Below, piece after piece: positions 41,363-53,441 of a stretch of DNA of 64,000 nucleotides. The notes under the pieces were generated by a model. That model made no database searches. It had not been told where the DNA came from and was given only the letters and a program-made list of their open reading frames with translations. The number at the start of each line of letters is the position of its first letter. The first letter of the stretch is position 1. The position numbers were made by a program, and so were the translations under genes. This stretch comes from Neurospora intermedia. Taxonomy: Eukaryota > Ascomycota > Sordariomycetes > Sordariales > Sordariaceae. The DNA lies in contig BTPP01000001.1 in NCBI GenBank assembly GCA_037102815.1, forward strand, positions 1,513,001 to 1,577,000, written 5' to 3'.

Positions 41363-44300
41363 ATGAGGATCGCAATTAGAGAGCAGCTTGCGGCCCTTGT
41401 CATCTTTGCCGTCCTCCTCTCCCTCGCCATTGTCTCCATCCCCGTATGGATCTTTGTCAACAACTTTGTCATTGGCGTCAAGACGGATGGCCTGGCCTTG
41501 TCCGCCTCTCTCAAGGCCTCTCGCATCTCTTCCGAAATCGATCTGATCCAGACGGCATGCACCACCATCTCCACACGACTCTTGCTTCAGCAGGCCTTTG
41601 AGGATTTCTACACCAATGAGTACTACGGCAACCAAACTTCGGACGTCTGGGAGCAGGCTCTCGAGGATCTGGCAAGCGCGCTTTCCACCAGCAACGTGTC
41701 GGGTCTATTGCAAGCCAGATTGTATTCTCGCAATACCACCGGTGATCCACGTGGCCTTCTCAACATTACCGGCCAAGATGCCCTGGACGACCCTGTCTAT
41801 CTTCCTTACAAATCCCCAACTGGAGCCGACATCAAACTCGGCGATCCCGACTATGGCTTCCCCCCTATGCTCTACCCAAACATCACATACGAGAACAAGA
41901 ACCTGCCGAGTCCTTACAAGGCCAACACCGTTCAATTCTCTGCCAACATATTCCCTGGCGTCTCGTTGAGCAATGGCAGCGAAGGCAACGGCATTCTCTT
42001 GGGACCGCTTGTGGTCAACGAGTCGTACGCGCTTGTCTCCATCACGGTTCCTGTTCGAGAGAATCAATCTAGCAGATTCATTCTCGGTTACATGACTGTG
42101 ATTGCCAGCGCGAGACAGCTCGTCCAGGTCCAGAGGTCCAACGAGGGCCTGGGCGAGACTGGCGTTGCTCTGTTCATCGGCCCAGTCAACCCGTGGAACC
42201 ATTTCAACTCCAAAATGCCTGCCAGCAACCAAACATGGTCTCCGCCCCGTGATGAGTTTGCGAGGACCAACCAGGTTCACTTCCTATTACCGCCTGCCCC
42301 CCAACCCGGCCAAGAAGACCGTCACAGCGACCACAGCTTCGAGTCCGGTGCCTATGATGCCCCCTTCGATCCGGCGACGTACCAGGCGGTGCTCGATCTT
42401 TTTGTGGAGAGAAATAATCAGACCAACAACGCCACGAGCAAGATCTCGACCAAGAATGAGCAGGGCAAGAAGGTGGCGATTGGCGCTGCCCGGCCACAGA
42501 CCTCACTGGTTACCTGGGCCGTGATTGTAGAACAGGACAAGCGAGAGGCGACGGAACCGATCCGTACGCTGAGGAACATACTCTTAGGTTGCGTGTTTGG
42601 TACCGCAGGGCTTGTCCTACTGCTCACCATTCCGTGTGCTCACCTGAGCGTCCTGCCGATTCGCCGGCTGAAGGAGGCCACCGAGAAATCGATTGCACCA
42701 CCGGGTTACGAAGATTTGTCCGATTCCGACTATGATGAGGAGAACCCTAGTTCGGGCGGCACCACGTCGGGAAGGTCCGAGAAGAGCTGGCTCAAAAGTT
42801 TGAAGAGGAGGATGCGCAAGTCGAAGAGGGCCAGATTGAGAGCTGCAGCTGCACAGGATGCGCATCGCCATGCTTTCAAGATCCCCGCAAAGGTGGAGGA
42901 TAGGAAGCATTACATTACCGACGAGCTGACCGAGCTTACACAAACCTTCAACGAGATGTCGGATGAGTTGCTGAAGCAGTATACTTCGTTAGACGAGAAG
43001 GTGGCTGAACGAACGAGAGAACTCGAAATCAGCAAGAAGGCCGCCGAAGCTGCTAACGAAAGCAAGACGCTGTTTATCGCCAACATTTCCCACGAGTTGA
43101 AGACACCCTTGAATGGAATCATGGGCATGTGTGCAGTCTTGATGGAGGAAGATGATGTTCTTCGCATCAAGCAGTCGCTCAAGACGATTTACAAGTCCGG
43201 TAAGCATTTCCCCCCTATGTATCCCCTCGGCTTTTTATCAAACTAATCGTGATAGGCGACCTTCTGTTGCATTTACTCGAGGATCTCCTCAGTTTCTCCA
43301 AAAATCAAATCGGTCAACAAGTCAGCTTGGAAGAGAGAGAGTTCAGACTTGGTGAGATAAGATCCCAAATGCTGGCTATCTTTGACAAGCAGATCCGCGA
43401 GAACAAGATCACCTTCACCGTTAGTTTCGTCGGCACCGACATCCTCGAGAGCAGTCCCGAGCGACGCAGCGGCATCGACAAGCGGCTTCCCGCCCTTGGG
43501 CCTCCCGGTGTAGGCCGTCTTAAGGACATGTGTCTCTGGGGCGACCAGCACCGTATCCTCCAAGTCATCATCAACTTGGTTAGTAACAGCCTCAAATTCA
43601 CCCCGGCAGGTGGAAGAATCGAGTTGAGGATACGCTGCGTCGGCGAAATGGAACAAACCCGTAACCAAAGCAGGACTTCGTCGTTATCCAAGAACTCGCA
43701 CCGTCCAGGTCGGTCTCGCCATAGGCTAGGCTCGGGATCAAGGGACTCGCAATCTTCCAAGGGCGCGCCGCACTCGCCGAATCTGAACCAGAGTAGTGGT
43801 ACTGCGCTTTCCATCAACCCCATGGACCCCAAGTCGCCTCATGTGCACATCAGAGAACGATCACCAACCCCTCCGCCACCGAATGCCAAGACGTTTATGT
43901 TCGAGTTCGAGGTGGAAGATACCGGTCCGGGTATTGCGGAGCACATGCAGCAAAAGATCTTCGAGCCTTTTGTTCAGGGCGATCTGGGTCTGAGCAAGAA
44001 GTTTGGTGGTACCGGTTTGGGTCTCAGTATCTGCTCCCAGTTAGCCACCATCATGGGAGGCACGATTGGGCTTAAGAGTACTGTTGGTGTAGGAACGACG
44101 TTTACGATGCGGATACCGTTGAAATATGTCAGGGATCGGTAAGCCGTCCATTTTCTCTAAACCGTTAAACGTAAGCTAACACAACTTAGCGCCTCGTCCA
44201 CAGCATCCAGCTCCCTAGCCTCCCGCCCACCCTCCGCCGGCTCTCTCGACGGCGAAACCATCCGCAACCCCCTCCCCAAGCAATCCACCATCGACATCCA

Positions 44301-45294
44301 CCGCAGTCACTCCCACGGCCATAGCCACAGTCACAACCACGGGCACGACCAACACTCAACCGCCCCACCCGCCGCTGCGTCCGTCCTCGACACTCAACCC
44401 CGTCTTGTCGGTCTCTCGCAACCCTTCTTCGCCACTACCCCCAAACACCCCCCTCCCACAACCCCCACCACCTCCGGCGACGTTGACGACAAAATGGCTG
44501 CCATCGACCGCGCCATGGCCGCCAAACAACTGCAGCAATCCTCCTCTGGCCCCGGCAAGCTCCGCGTCCTGGTAGCTGATGACAACAGCACCAACGTCGA
44601 AGTCGTTTCGCGCTTGCTCAAGCTCGAAGAAGTCTACGACGTGACCATTGCAAAAGACGGACAAGAAGCCTACGATTTAGTGAAAGCCAACATGGAACAC
44701 AACCTACAGTTTGACGTGATCTTCATGGACATTCAGATGCCGAACCTGGATGGATTGCAGTCAACGAGGCTCATTAGACAAATGGGGTATAGTGCACCTA
44801 TTGTGGCGTTGACGGCCTTTTCGGAGGAAAGTAATGTCAAGGAGTGCATGGAGAGCGGCATGGACGAATTTCTGAGTAAACCGATTCGCAGGCCAGCGCT
44901 GAAGCAGGTGTTGAAAAAGTTTGCGACGATTTATGAGGAGCAGGGCGAGACAGAGACTGTGCCGTCGGTTACGACAGGGAGTATGAAGGGGGAGAAGAAG
45001 GATGACAAGGCGGAGAAGAAGGACAAGAAAGAGGGGAGGGAATGGAAGGGTATGAAGGATGGAAAGGGCGATGGCAGCTTGGTCAATGGAACGATCACCC
45101 CGAAAACGGCTAGCAGTACTACTGTTGCTGCGACGATGACGAATGGGTCGACTATGACTGGGCCAACCACGATGATGAATGGGGCGCCGATAAGGCCGAA
45201 GCCGGTGGACGTTTACTCTGATGAACCGTCGCCGAAGACTATGCCGAAAAGTAATGGGACGGCTAAGGGGGATTATCTCAAGGGCGGGAGATAA
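41363..45294 (+). CDS. sln1: Sln1-type transmembrane hybrid histidine kinase (group VI)
   Basis: A three-exon model: 41363-43199, 43256-44138 and 44190-45294, 1274 aa. Introns are 56 and 51 bp and in frame. There are two membrane helices (about residues 8-35 and 395-420) with an extracellular domain between them carrying many N-glycosylation sequons. A HAMP-like linker and a coiled-coil stretch before the H-box follow. The phospho-accepting His577 lies in [19 protein letters not shown]- and G-boxes are intact ([32 protein letters not shown]). A receiver domain with phospho-acceptor Asp1087 ([13 protein letters not shown]) and conserved Lys (LSKPIRR) is near the end. Sln1 orthologues sense turgor or osmotic and wall stress and pass phosphate through an Ypd1-type protein to the Ssk1 branch of the Hog1 cascade. 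A His-rich stretch (944-962) lies between kinase and receiver, and the last 100 residues are Lys/Thr-rich. The local gene name may differ. Confidence 0.94.
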
Positions 45295-45914
45295 CGGACT
45301 CGCCTCGAACGGTTCACATCCAGGCTTCTACTAGGAAGTCGTTGTTTTCGATGACCTACCTGGGTCATTTAATTTTTTTTTGACAACAAGCAATGTGTTT
45401 AACTGTGGGATTTTACGTTTGGAATGGGCGCTTGATGAAATTGGGAAAGCGAGTGAGCAAGCGAAAATAGCAGCATGGCGAGGCGTTTGGGTCTTTTGTT
45501 GGGTTTCCTCGAACGATACACGATACACATGGTTCGGCGAGTTTTGGCGTTATGTTTTCTTTGCTGTTTTGCCCAAGCTTCTTGAAGCTGTTTCATTTAC
45601 GCAGGTTATAATACCCTACTTTGTTCTTTCTTCTTGCTTTTCATCTAGCCCTTTTGTCTTTCACTTGCTGTGTTTTCGCTTTCAGCTGGGGAATAACAAA
45701 AGTTTGGGCTTTCCTTCCATTATTTCTCTTATCCATTTGGCGAAATCGATCTCATCTACGAGAAGGAAGGAATATCTTTGACTTTTCTGCGAAGTTGGTT
45801 GGTTTTCCTAGCCGGGCATCGGTCGTCAAGTCAGTTGAAGCTTCACTAGAGGAGGGAGTGAACAGCACAGAATGTACACATACATTGACATGTACGGGAC
45901 GTGATATGACCGTA

Positions 45915-45918
<4 letters not shown>

Positions 45919-45948
<30 letters not shown>
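45919..45948. repeat. CA dinucleotide microsatellite (15 units)
   Basis: An uninterrupted (CA)15 tract in the 3' flank of the Sln1-type kinase gene. Confidence 0.9.
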
Positions 45949-45949
<1 letters not shown>

Positions 45950-46704
45950 CACTACAAACACCAAGTATTTACCCCGTGAGAATGTAATGATAGAAATGTA
46001 ATTTTGATGGAAAGCAAGGAACGACGAAAGGAATAATACAAAGCAACAACCAATGAAACGAGTGCTCGAGCAATCAGCCGTCATATGCGCCGTGGTTCAT
46101 TCACTGTCGTGATTCTAAGTAAGAAGGATGTGAAAGAATAATCCGTTACACGGCCACCCGAATTGCAGGTTGGTGTGGCGTCCTCTAGGTATGTTCCATG
46201 TCCCACGTTGGATGTCTCTATGAAAAGGGCAAAATTCGTGAGCAGGAAGAAGACATTGATTGATCGATCGATCGATCGCCTCAAGTGAAACCTGGAGGAA
46301 TCAAGGAATTGAGCGTCAATCTACAGAGGAGAACGGACCGCGAATGAATGAATGGCGTTGAGTCAGAAAGAGCGAGAACATGGTAGACAAAGGGAGGAAA
46401 GTATTTGAAGAAAAAAAAAGAAGGAAAAAAAAAAAAAAAAAAAAAAGAGAAAATGGAATGGAAGGAAAAGGAAAAGGAAAAGGGAAAAAACAAAACTCAA
46501 CAAGAGCCAAGAAGATAGAATCACAATCCGGGCGACCACTCAGTAGACCAAATCAGCAGTTAACTAACCGTACCGTACTGACCTACGGACTGAATATCAG
46601 ACATGTGCGTGCGTGTATGGAAATTCTTGCAAGACTTTTCTTTTCCATCTAGGGATCATCTAATTACTTACTTCCTTACTTACTTAGCTAGTTAGCTGGC
46701 TAGG

Positions 46705-46722
46705 CCTGACCTGACCTGACCT
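46705..46722. repeat. CCTGA pentanucleotide repeats
   Basis: Three CCTGA units plus a partial one. Read on the other strand this is the same pentamer family as the AGGTC run at 34220-34250. Confidence 0.7.
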
Positions 46723-47298
46723 ACTAAGGAACGGACGGACACCCTTCACCATTCCCTTTCTCTAACCAAGCCAAGACAGTACTTACGAAGTCACATTTAC
46801 AAGTATCTATCTACTTACCTCTACCCACCGTCTAGACTAGACTACATACTTGACCAAATGGGTTACCTAATGGACAAGGAGTTGTAAGTTTATATAAGAG
46901 CACGAGAGCAGCAAGGATAGGGGACGACGGGCGGCAGTTTTTATCACATAAGGTGGAGGTGAAAAAGTAATGATGAAGGGAAATACTGACGAGATAAATT
47001 TGATATGAATACCTACATATAGAAATCATGAATTCTTAACTGTTTGACAAAGGTGTAGAATAGCTTCTTTTTAGGTACAGGCCATCCATCCATAGAGACA
47101 AACAGTATAAAATACGTGCGTCAGAACTTGTAACCACTAGCTGTACACAGCCGGTCTTTTCATTGGAAGTAGGTGACAAAGAAGAGAGAGAGCAGTAAGA
47201 AACGCGCTATGCCATGTCATTGCCATTGCTATGCCATACCCATACCCATACATACGTCACACCCCTACGCACACCACCGAGGACCACCACTACTACTA

Positions 47299-50200
47299 CT
47301 ACTGCAAGAGAATCGACTCCTTATCCAAAACTCCAAACAGCCCCTCAATCTCCCTCGCCACCTCGCTCAGCTCCTCCGCCACTTGCCCCGTCACCAGCGC
47401 ATAAGCATAAAGCAGGGCATAGTCGCGTTCCTCCACCGTGACATGCGCCAACGGATTGTTATTGTTGTTGTTGTTGTCAATGTTAATAATGTTGTTGCCG
47501 CCGCTGCTGCCGTTCTCCAAGCTATCATCAATGCTTCCCCTCAGGCTATTATTCCAGCTTCCATCCGCTCCCTGTCCGAAACTGGACGCGGCAGTGACAT
47601 AGCTATTAGCTCGTCCAGCTGCCGTCGTCACGGAGTCTCGGTCCCGGTCTCGGTCTCGGTCGATGCTGATGCTTTGTAAAGTACGGCAAGGCATATGTTC
47701 CTTTCTGAACCGAAAGATTTTCGCCAGGAGCTTGTCCCGCTGACCTAGCACGGAGGGGATGGCGTCCGTGAGGGGGTATTCCAACATCAGCGAAGAGGCG
47801 AGGACTTGGAAGACGTGGCAGATGCGGTCGCACAGGGCTTTCCTCTCTTCGGCCGTGTACAACAACAGAGCTCGCTCGCCCTCGGTCAGATGGCCCCTGC
47901 GTTGCGTAACGAGGGACATCGCGTAGAAGGCGTCGAGCAGGCGGTTGGCGCACTGCATCAGTCTGCCGGCCTGGGCGGCGGGGAAGGGGCCGCGCAGCTC
48001 GAACTCGGAGGCGGCACTGGCGCGGAGGGCGTCTAGGCGGGCGGCGTATTTCTTGAGGGCGGTCATCTCGCCGGATTTGAGGTAGGACCGGCTGCAGTCG
48101 CTTCTGAGCAGAATGGCGAGCGGGCCGCGCTTCCAAATCAGACCCATTTGGAGGTAGAGCATGCTCAGACCTTGCTGGAATTTCTTGCGGGCGGAGATGG
48201 GCCAGATCAGACGGCAGACGATCAGACCCCAGAGAATGCCGGCGGTAACGGCGATGAACCGGTGCCAGACAATTTCGCCGATGATGGGGTGCATACCCCC
48301 TTCGTCGTCATCGTCGTCATCGACCTTTTGGGAGAGGGAGTACGCGTAGAGGGTTGAGACGTTGTAGGCAAGCAAGGTGATGCGTCCTAGGGGAGCCTGG
48401 CCGCGTGCTATCATCATCCAGAAACTCCAAAAGGCCATCAGCCAGCCGAGGACGATCAGCCCCAAGGCATTGCCTTGGGTGACGTTCCAGTTCACGTAGG
48501 CTGCTCCTGCGCCAATCATAGTCCCGAGGAACCTAGCCCAACCAGTAGTGTTGGCTGCGCCCACGGTCATGGAACAGACGATCATGAAGGAGAGGAAACC
48601 CCATTCGCCTCGCCAGTGCTGATAGGTGTCTCTCGTCTGAGGAATGAAGGCATTCATGGCCCATAGGATGGCACCGATACCGACCTTGAGACCGAAGCGA
48701 ACATCATCTCTAGCAAGCCTCCTCATAAACCGAAGCAGTTTTTGAGACAGCGTCGCCACGACCCTACTCGACTGGCTTTTGGCTGCCTCCCAGTTATACG
48801 TATCCCTTCGCTGGACCATGGAATCAGGGATGCCCTTGGGGATGGCTGTCTTCTTGATCGGCCTGATCAAGCCCTCTTGCTCCTCCGGCACCTGGTTGTA
48901 TGGCAGGGCAGGAAAAAACCGACTATGGTGATGTTTGCTCCTCCACCAGACAAGCCAGTGCCAGCTACGCCTTTTGAATTGGCTCTCATGCTTCAGGTCA
49001 TCCAGCACGTCCAGATACTTTTGCATCTCCTCGGCAAAGGATTGCAAGCTGAAACTGAAGTGGCCGCACGCCGCCGCAACTTCTTCAAAGTCAGCTTGTA
49101 TCTGTTCCGATCTCGTCCGATCCATCTCGAGGTGCTTGTACAACTCATGGAGGGCCTTAGCTCTCGCATCGTTGAAGAGACCCAGAGCATCAGTCAGACT
49201 CTGGCGGAACTGGTCATTAATCATGATTTCGTACTTTGGGGCAGAACCAAAAGGCGGATCGCGAAGCACTTCGGAGAGTGTGTAGGCCAGTGACTTCATG
49301 GAAGGCCCCAAGAGCGCAATAAAAAGCTCGAAAATCTCTCCAGAGTTGCGGAATGAGGGTACAGTCGACACATCAGAGCGGCGTGTATCGCTTTCAGGTG
49401 GGACTCTATCATCATCATCATCACCTTCGTCAGATGCCTCCCGAATCGCTTGCAAGACAAGTGAACGGTCTTTGCCACTTTTGAGAATAGTGGATGCCGC
49501 CCGCTGCATTCTGGGTGACAAAGGCGGCTGATCGGCCTGTTCGAACGACTCCTTCAGTAGGGCAAACTGTGTGTTAGCTGCGCTTCTGAGTCCACCAATT
49601 GACTGAGCGAGGGTCTCCATGGACTTGACCACCGCTCTATCAAGCTGATATATCTTTTCCTGGCCCAAAAAGTACCGCTCAAACTTTGCCTCACGCAGAT
49701 TCTTGGTCAGTTGCGGGTAAGCCGACTGGTACGCAGCTGATGCGGCATTGAACTCTTTGGAAAGAAGCTCATCTTCGGCCCCGCTGAGGAAACCATGAGT
49801 GATCATAGCAAGCATATCTCCCAGGGCAGTGGAGGTCTTGGTCATGGACTGTCGGAGTAAGTGTACGGCAGAAACGCGCCACACAAGCAGATTGACCACG
49901 GTAGTGGTGGTGATGCCCATGGCGAGCATCTTGAGGATTTGGATAATCTTTTGGTTGGAGAAGACGCTGGTAAGCACAGCCGTCTCCTTGGTGACAACAC
50001 CAATGATGGCAAGCGAGGCCAAAGTAGAGCCCACATTGACCAGCGGGTTGTTCATGGTCTGCTTAAGCCAGCCGATGAAGCCAAACCCGCCACCAATGAA
50101 GACGACGAGAACGAGGGTGTGGGCCAGAGCAGGATTGCCCCAAACATTGCCAAAGAGAACCGAGGTGCACATGGACAGGATAGACACCACCTGCGCGTAA

Positions 50201-50794
50201 GCCACGGCAACGATAGCAATGAGAATAGCCTCTATCATGGAGCCAGCGGACCTCGCCGGGTGAAAATAGACCGTGATGGTCGCGACTACATGCTTGCCGT
50301 CCGGTTTGCCGAGGAAGTCGGAAATCGGAGCCAAGAAGGTGGCTAGACTGGCAATCGTGTAGGCCAGAGTACACTTGAGCACTCCTCGGCCGGTGGGGGA
50401 GTTCAGCCACTGGAAGCCTCGGACCACACCGGCTCGCAGGTTATGCGCCACCGCATGGGAGCGTTCTGAGATGGACTGCTGGTCCGAGAAGACGGGTAGG
50501 ATGGCCGTGTTCGCGGAGGTGCCATTTCCGTTGAGAGCGGCCTGGACGCTTCTCCTCCGGAGTGGCAGACGAAGGGTAAAAGTGCGCCGAAATCGCTCGC
50601 CTGTCGAAGGTTCAATGAAGGTACCAACGCGCAGTTTCTGTATTTCCGAGACCTGTCAGAGCCGCAGACGGGATATAACATATGTATGCAGAAAGGGGAG
50701 AAAGAAAAAAATACAACAAAAAACAAAAGGTGGAACAAACGCTTCTCTTAGAGACCCTGCGACCGGCAGGAGGACCCTGAGGATAAGGTGCCAT
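47299..50794 (-). CDS. Fungal FUSC/DUF2421-type multi-pass membrane protein
   Basis: A two-exon model: 50794-50741 (18 codons) and 50637-47299, 1130 aa. The first exon is tiny. Its GTTTGT donor and the TACAG acceptor at 50638, with a CTGAC branch site, keep frame, but no other evidence supports it. Two hydrophobic blocks are seen: five segments between about residues 95 and 285 (VLKCTLAYTIASLATFLAPI, ILIAIVAVAYAQVVSIL, TLVLVVFIGGGFGFIGWL and others), and six between about 665 and 860 (VRFGLKVGIGAILWAMNAFI, FLSFMIVCSMTVGAANTTGW and others). A long cytosolic region lies between. This layout matches fungal proteins annotated with an N-terminal ER-transporter-like 6TM domain, a fusaric-acid-resistance-like (FUSC) core and DUF2421, sometimes labelled brefeldin A sensitivity-related. 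The substrate is unknown. The C-terminal region carries an RD repeat (DRDRDRDRDS) and an Asn tract from microsatellites. Confidence 0.85.
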
Positions 50795-51806
50795 ATTGTT
50801 TGACGGAGACGTGATGAAGTGACATGAACTCCCAAGGACTCTCAAGTTGGTTTGCGCTCCCGATTCAAATTCTTAAAGCGCATATTCGGCGCCGTTTCTT
50901 GTTCGGTTGAGCCCACCGAAGCAGGGGAAACAGATACAATTGATGGTAAGTATTTGGAGGGAGTGCGATAGGTAGGTATGGATTCTTAGGAAGAAGTCAA
51001 TGAAAAACAAGGAGTAATAAAGGTATTGCGACTGGACGTTAAAGATGAAGGCGGCGACTCGCGCCCATGAGGGTGTTGAAGTTGATTGGTTGAAGAAGCT
51101 AAAGTGAAGCAACTCATGACCCGTTCCGGCGCCATCCATTCAGCGGTTGGGTAAGCTTGTCCGTCCCGCCGCTGCTCATTCGCACTTGCCATACTTGCCA
51201 TGTCGTGTAGGTGTGAAGCAGGCAACTTGAAGACAGCGAGCACTTCGTTGCTCCATTGATGTCTTGGACCATCATGATGATCTGAAGTCCGGAGCTGGAG
51301 TTAAGGTTGTCCATCATTTATTTGTTGAATTGCGATATATGCCTGTAACCTTCTCGCCCCTTATCATCAGCTTGGAAGTTTCGGATGACGTCCTACGCTA
51401 CAGTCCTGAATAGTAAATAAAGCGTAAACCTAACCGAAACAAGTACTTTCCTGACTTAACAGCGGGGTTCTTGGCGGTGAAGCGGGGGAGGGTGGACTTT
51501 GAGCTGTTAACAATTGTTATAGGTGGTAATGCGCTGTAGTGTAATGATAACGTATCGGCGATAAGTCATCGTCAAACACCACAATGGGACCCGACTTGAA
51601 AACCAAACATCACTGGTGCCCGCCGATTATCACGACTTTCTACGTAGTCTTGGCGCCTCAGCCGCAAATAAACAACGCCAAGAGCTCATAGGGATTGACA
51701 GACTGGCTGACTGGCTTCAAATCACACAAAACATATATCAGCTTCTTGAGATATACATCCCACACAGCAAAACCACCAACTAAAAATTCCGGGCAACCGC
51801 CTTCTT
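50795..51806. promoter_or_regulatory. Divergent region between FUSC-like and HAD genes
   Basis: 1 kb containing both promoters. No clear TATA box or operator was recognised, and there is no extra gene. Confidence 0.5.
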
Positions 51807-52767
51807 ATGCGTCGGACACTTTTCATGATGAGCAACATTACGAACAACACTTCGAAACGGTTCTTTGCGCCGCTGAAAGAGCCCTTCACGGCGGCGGGCT
51901 CTCAACTGCGCAAGCTGGAGGGCGTGGTCTTTGATATGGACGGGACATTATGGTATGTTCTTTTGTCAAAATCAGCTTATGAAATCTCATTTTCACCATG
52001 AGTGTGAAGAGTCGTCATTCATCATATTAACTTCCTCCCCAAGCGAACCCCAAACCTACATGTTCGCCCTAATGCGCTCCGCCCTCTCCATCCCCAAATC
52101 CACCGACATCCTCGACCACATCTACTCCCTGCCCACGCCCTCCGCCCAAGCCACCGCCATGGAATCCATCCGCTCCATCGAGCGCGAAGCCATGGTCACC
52201 CAAGTCGCCCAGCCGGGTCTAGTGACGCTCATGTCCTACCTCGACGCGCGCGGCATCCGCAAGGGCATCTGCACCCGCAACTTTGACGCGCCCGTGAACA
52301 ACCTCATCGAAAAGTTCCTGGCCGGGTCCGTGTTTCATCCCATTGTGACTAGGGAGTTTCGCCCGCCGAAACCGGATCCGGCGGGGATCTTGCACATTGC
52401 CAAGGCGTGGGGGCTGACGAGACGGGCGGGAGCGGGGGAGAGCGGTGTGCCGGAGGTGGGCGAGGAGGAGCATGAGAGTGCTGCTGCTGTTGCTGGTGAG
52501 GATGCTGATGGGACAGGGACGATGAACGGAGAGAGTACGGAAGAGGGTCTGAAAAAGACAGAGGAAGGGGAGTGGGTGGCGGATGCGAGTGGGCTGATCA
52601 TGGTGGGGGATAGTATTGATGATATGACGGCTGGACGGAGGGCGGGGGCCAAGACCGTCTTGTTGGTTAATGATGTGAATAGGCACTTGGTCGATCATGA
52701 GCATACGGATTTGGTGATTGAGAGGTTGGACCAGTTGGTTGACGTTTTGGAGGAGGGGTTGTTGTAA
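51807..52767 (+). CDS. HAD-superfamily hydrolase (YOR131C-like)
   Basis: A two-exon model: 51807-51952 and 52044-52767, 289 aa. The 91-bp intron (GTATGT to CCAAG) falls inside the first HAD motif, and splicing restores VVFDMDGTLC-EPQTYMFALM. Motif I is Asp43/Asp45. The motif III lysine is probably in RPPKPDP. Motif IV is MVGDSIDDM. The order and the TLC-x-PQ-x-MF signature resemble the yeast YOR131C group of small-molecule phosphatases; the substrate is not known. Just before motif IV is an acidic insert of roughly 50 residues (GVPEVGEEEHESAAAVAGED and onward) with no hydrophobic core, likely a flexible loop special to this lineage. The start is uncertain: ATGs at 51807 and 51825-51828 are both possible, and the N-terminal 35 residues precede the fold. 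Confidence 0.9.
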
Positions 52768-53441
52768 GGGTGAATGGGGAGAATCCGAGAATCGAGTTTC
52801 ACTAATAGCGAGAAGAAAAGGTTGAGAGGAGATGACGGATGATATCCCGACGAAACAAACACTTCGTTGTATTGTTTTGCTTGGATGTCTCACAACAAAT
52901 GACTTCTCGCGCGCCCCCACTGATATACCTAGATACCCATCATAGACAGTACTCATTCTCTGAACAAATGCAAAACGGACAAGACATAGTTCCCATCCTG
53001 AGAAAGATCACATTTTAGATGCAAACTCGGAGTTTCTCACACATACACTTTTCCTTCAAACCAAGCACCAGCAACCCACCATCTCCCCGTTCCCTTATAC
53101 TCAGTCGACCCAATTCCCACTCATCATAGCCATAACCATAGCTACCCATTTGACCGAGACCCACGTTCTGCTCAGCAAAATGCTATTGTCGTAACACTGA
53201 GGTGAGCCAGCACCGTCAGGGTAGACACGCTGATTGTTCGAATGACTATCTTCACCAAACCGGTGGTCTTGAGGCGCGTGTAGACAAGTAACATCAAACG
53301 CAGTCTGGGAAGGTCAACGTATATATGCAAAACAAAGGGGGGTAAACGGGCAAAGCGGATCTGCAAAAGAAAGGGGGAGGGGTTGAGTATTATTTATGCA
53401 AAGAAACATCCTCTCATAATCCATCACATGCAACACTCAAC
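52768..53441. other. Convergent intergenic region between HAD and MEK-2 genes
   Basis: 670 bp holding two 3' flanks. No repeat or gene was recognised. Confidence 0.55.

Larger units (their letters stand above)
45295..47298. other. Convergent intergenic region with microsatellites
   Basis: 2 kb between the 3' ends of the Sln1-type kinase and FUSC-like genes. It contains a CA repeat (45919-45948), an ATCG repeat (about 46258-46278), an A22 run (46425-46446) and CCTGA pentamers (46705-46722). No gene or RNA was recognised. Confidence 0.6.

Noticed and set aside
46380-46652. Lys-rich open frame
   Set aside because: Translation of A-rich low-complexity sequence in a 3' flank.
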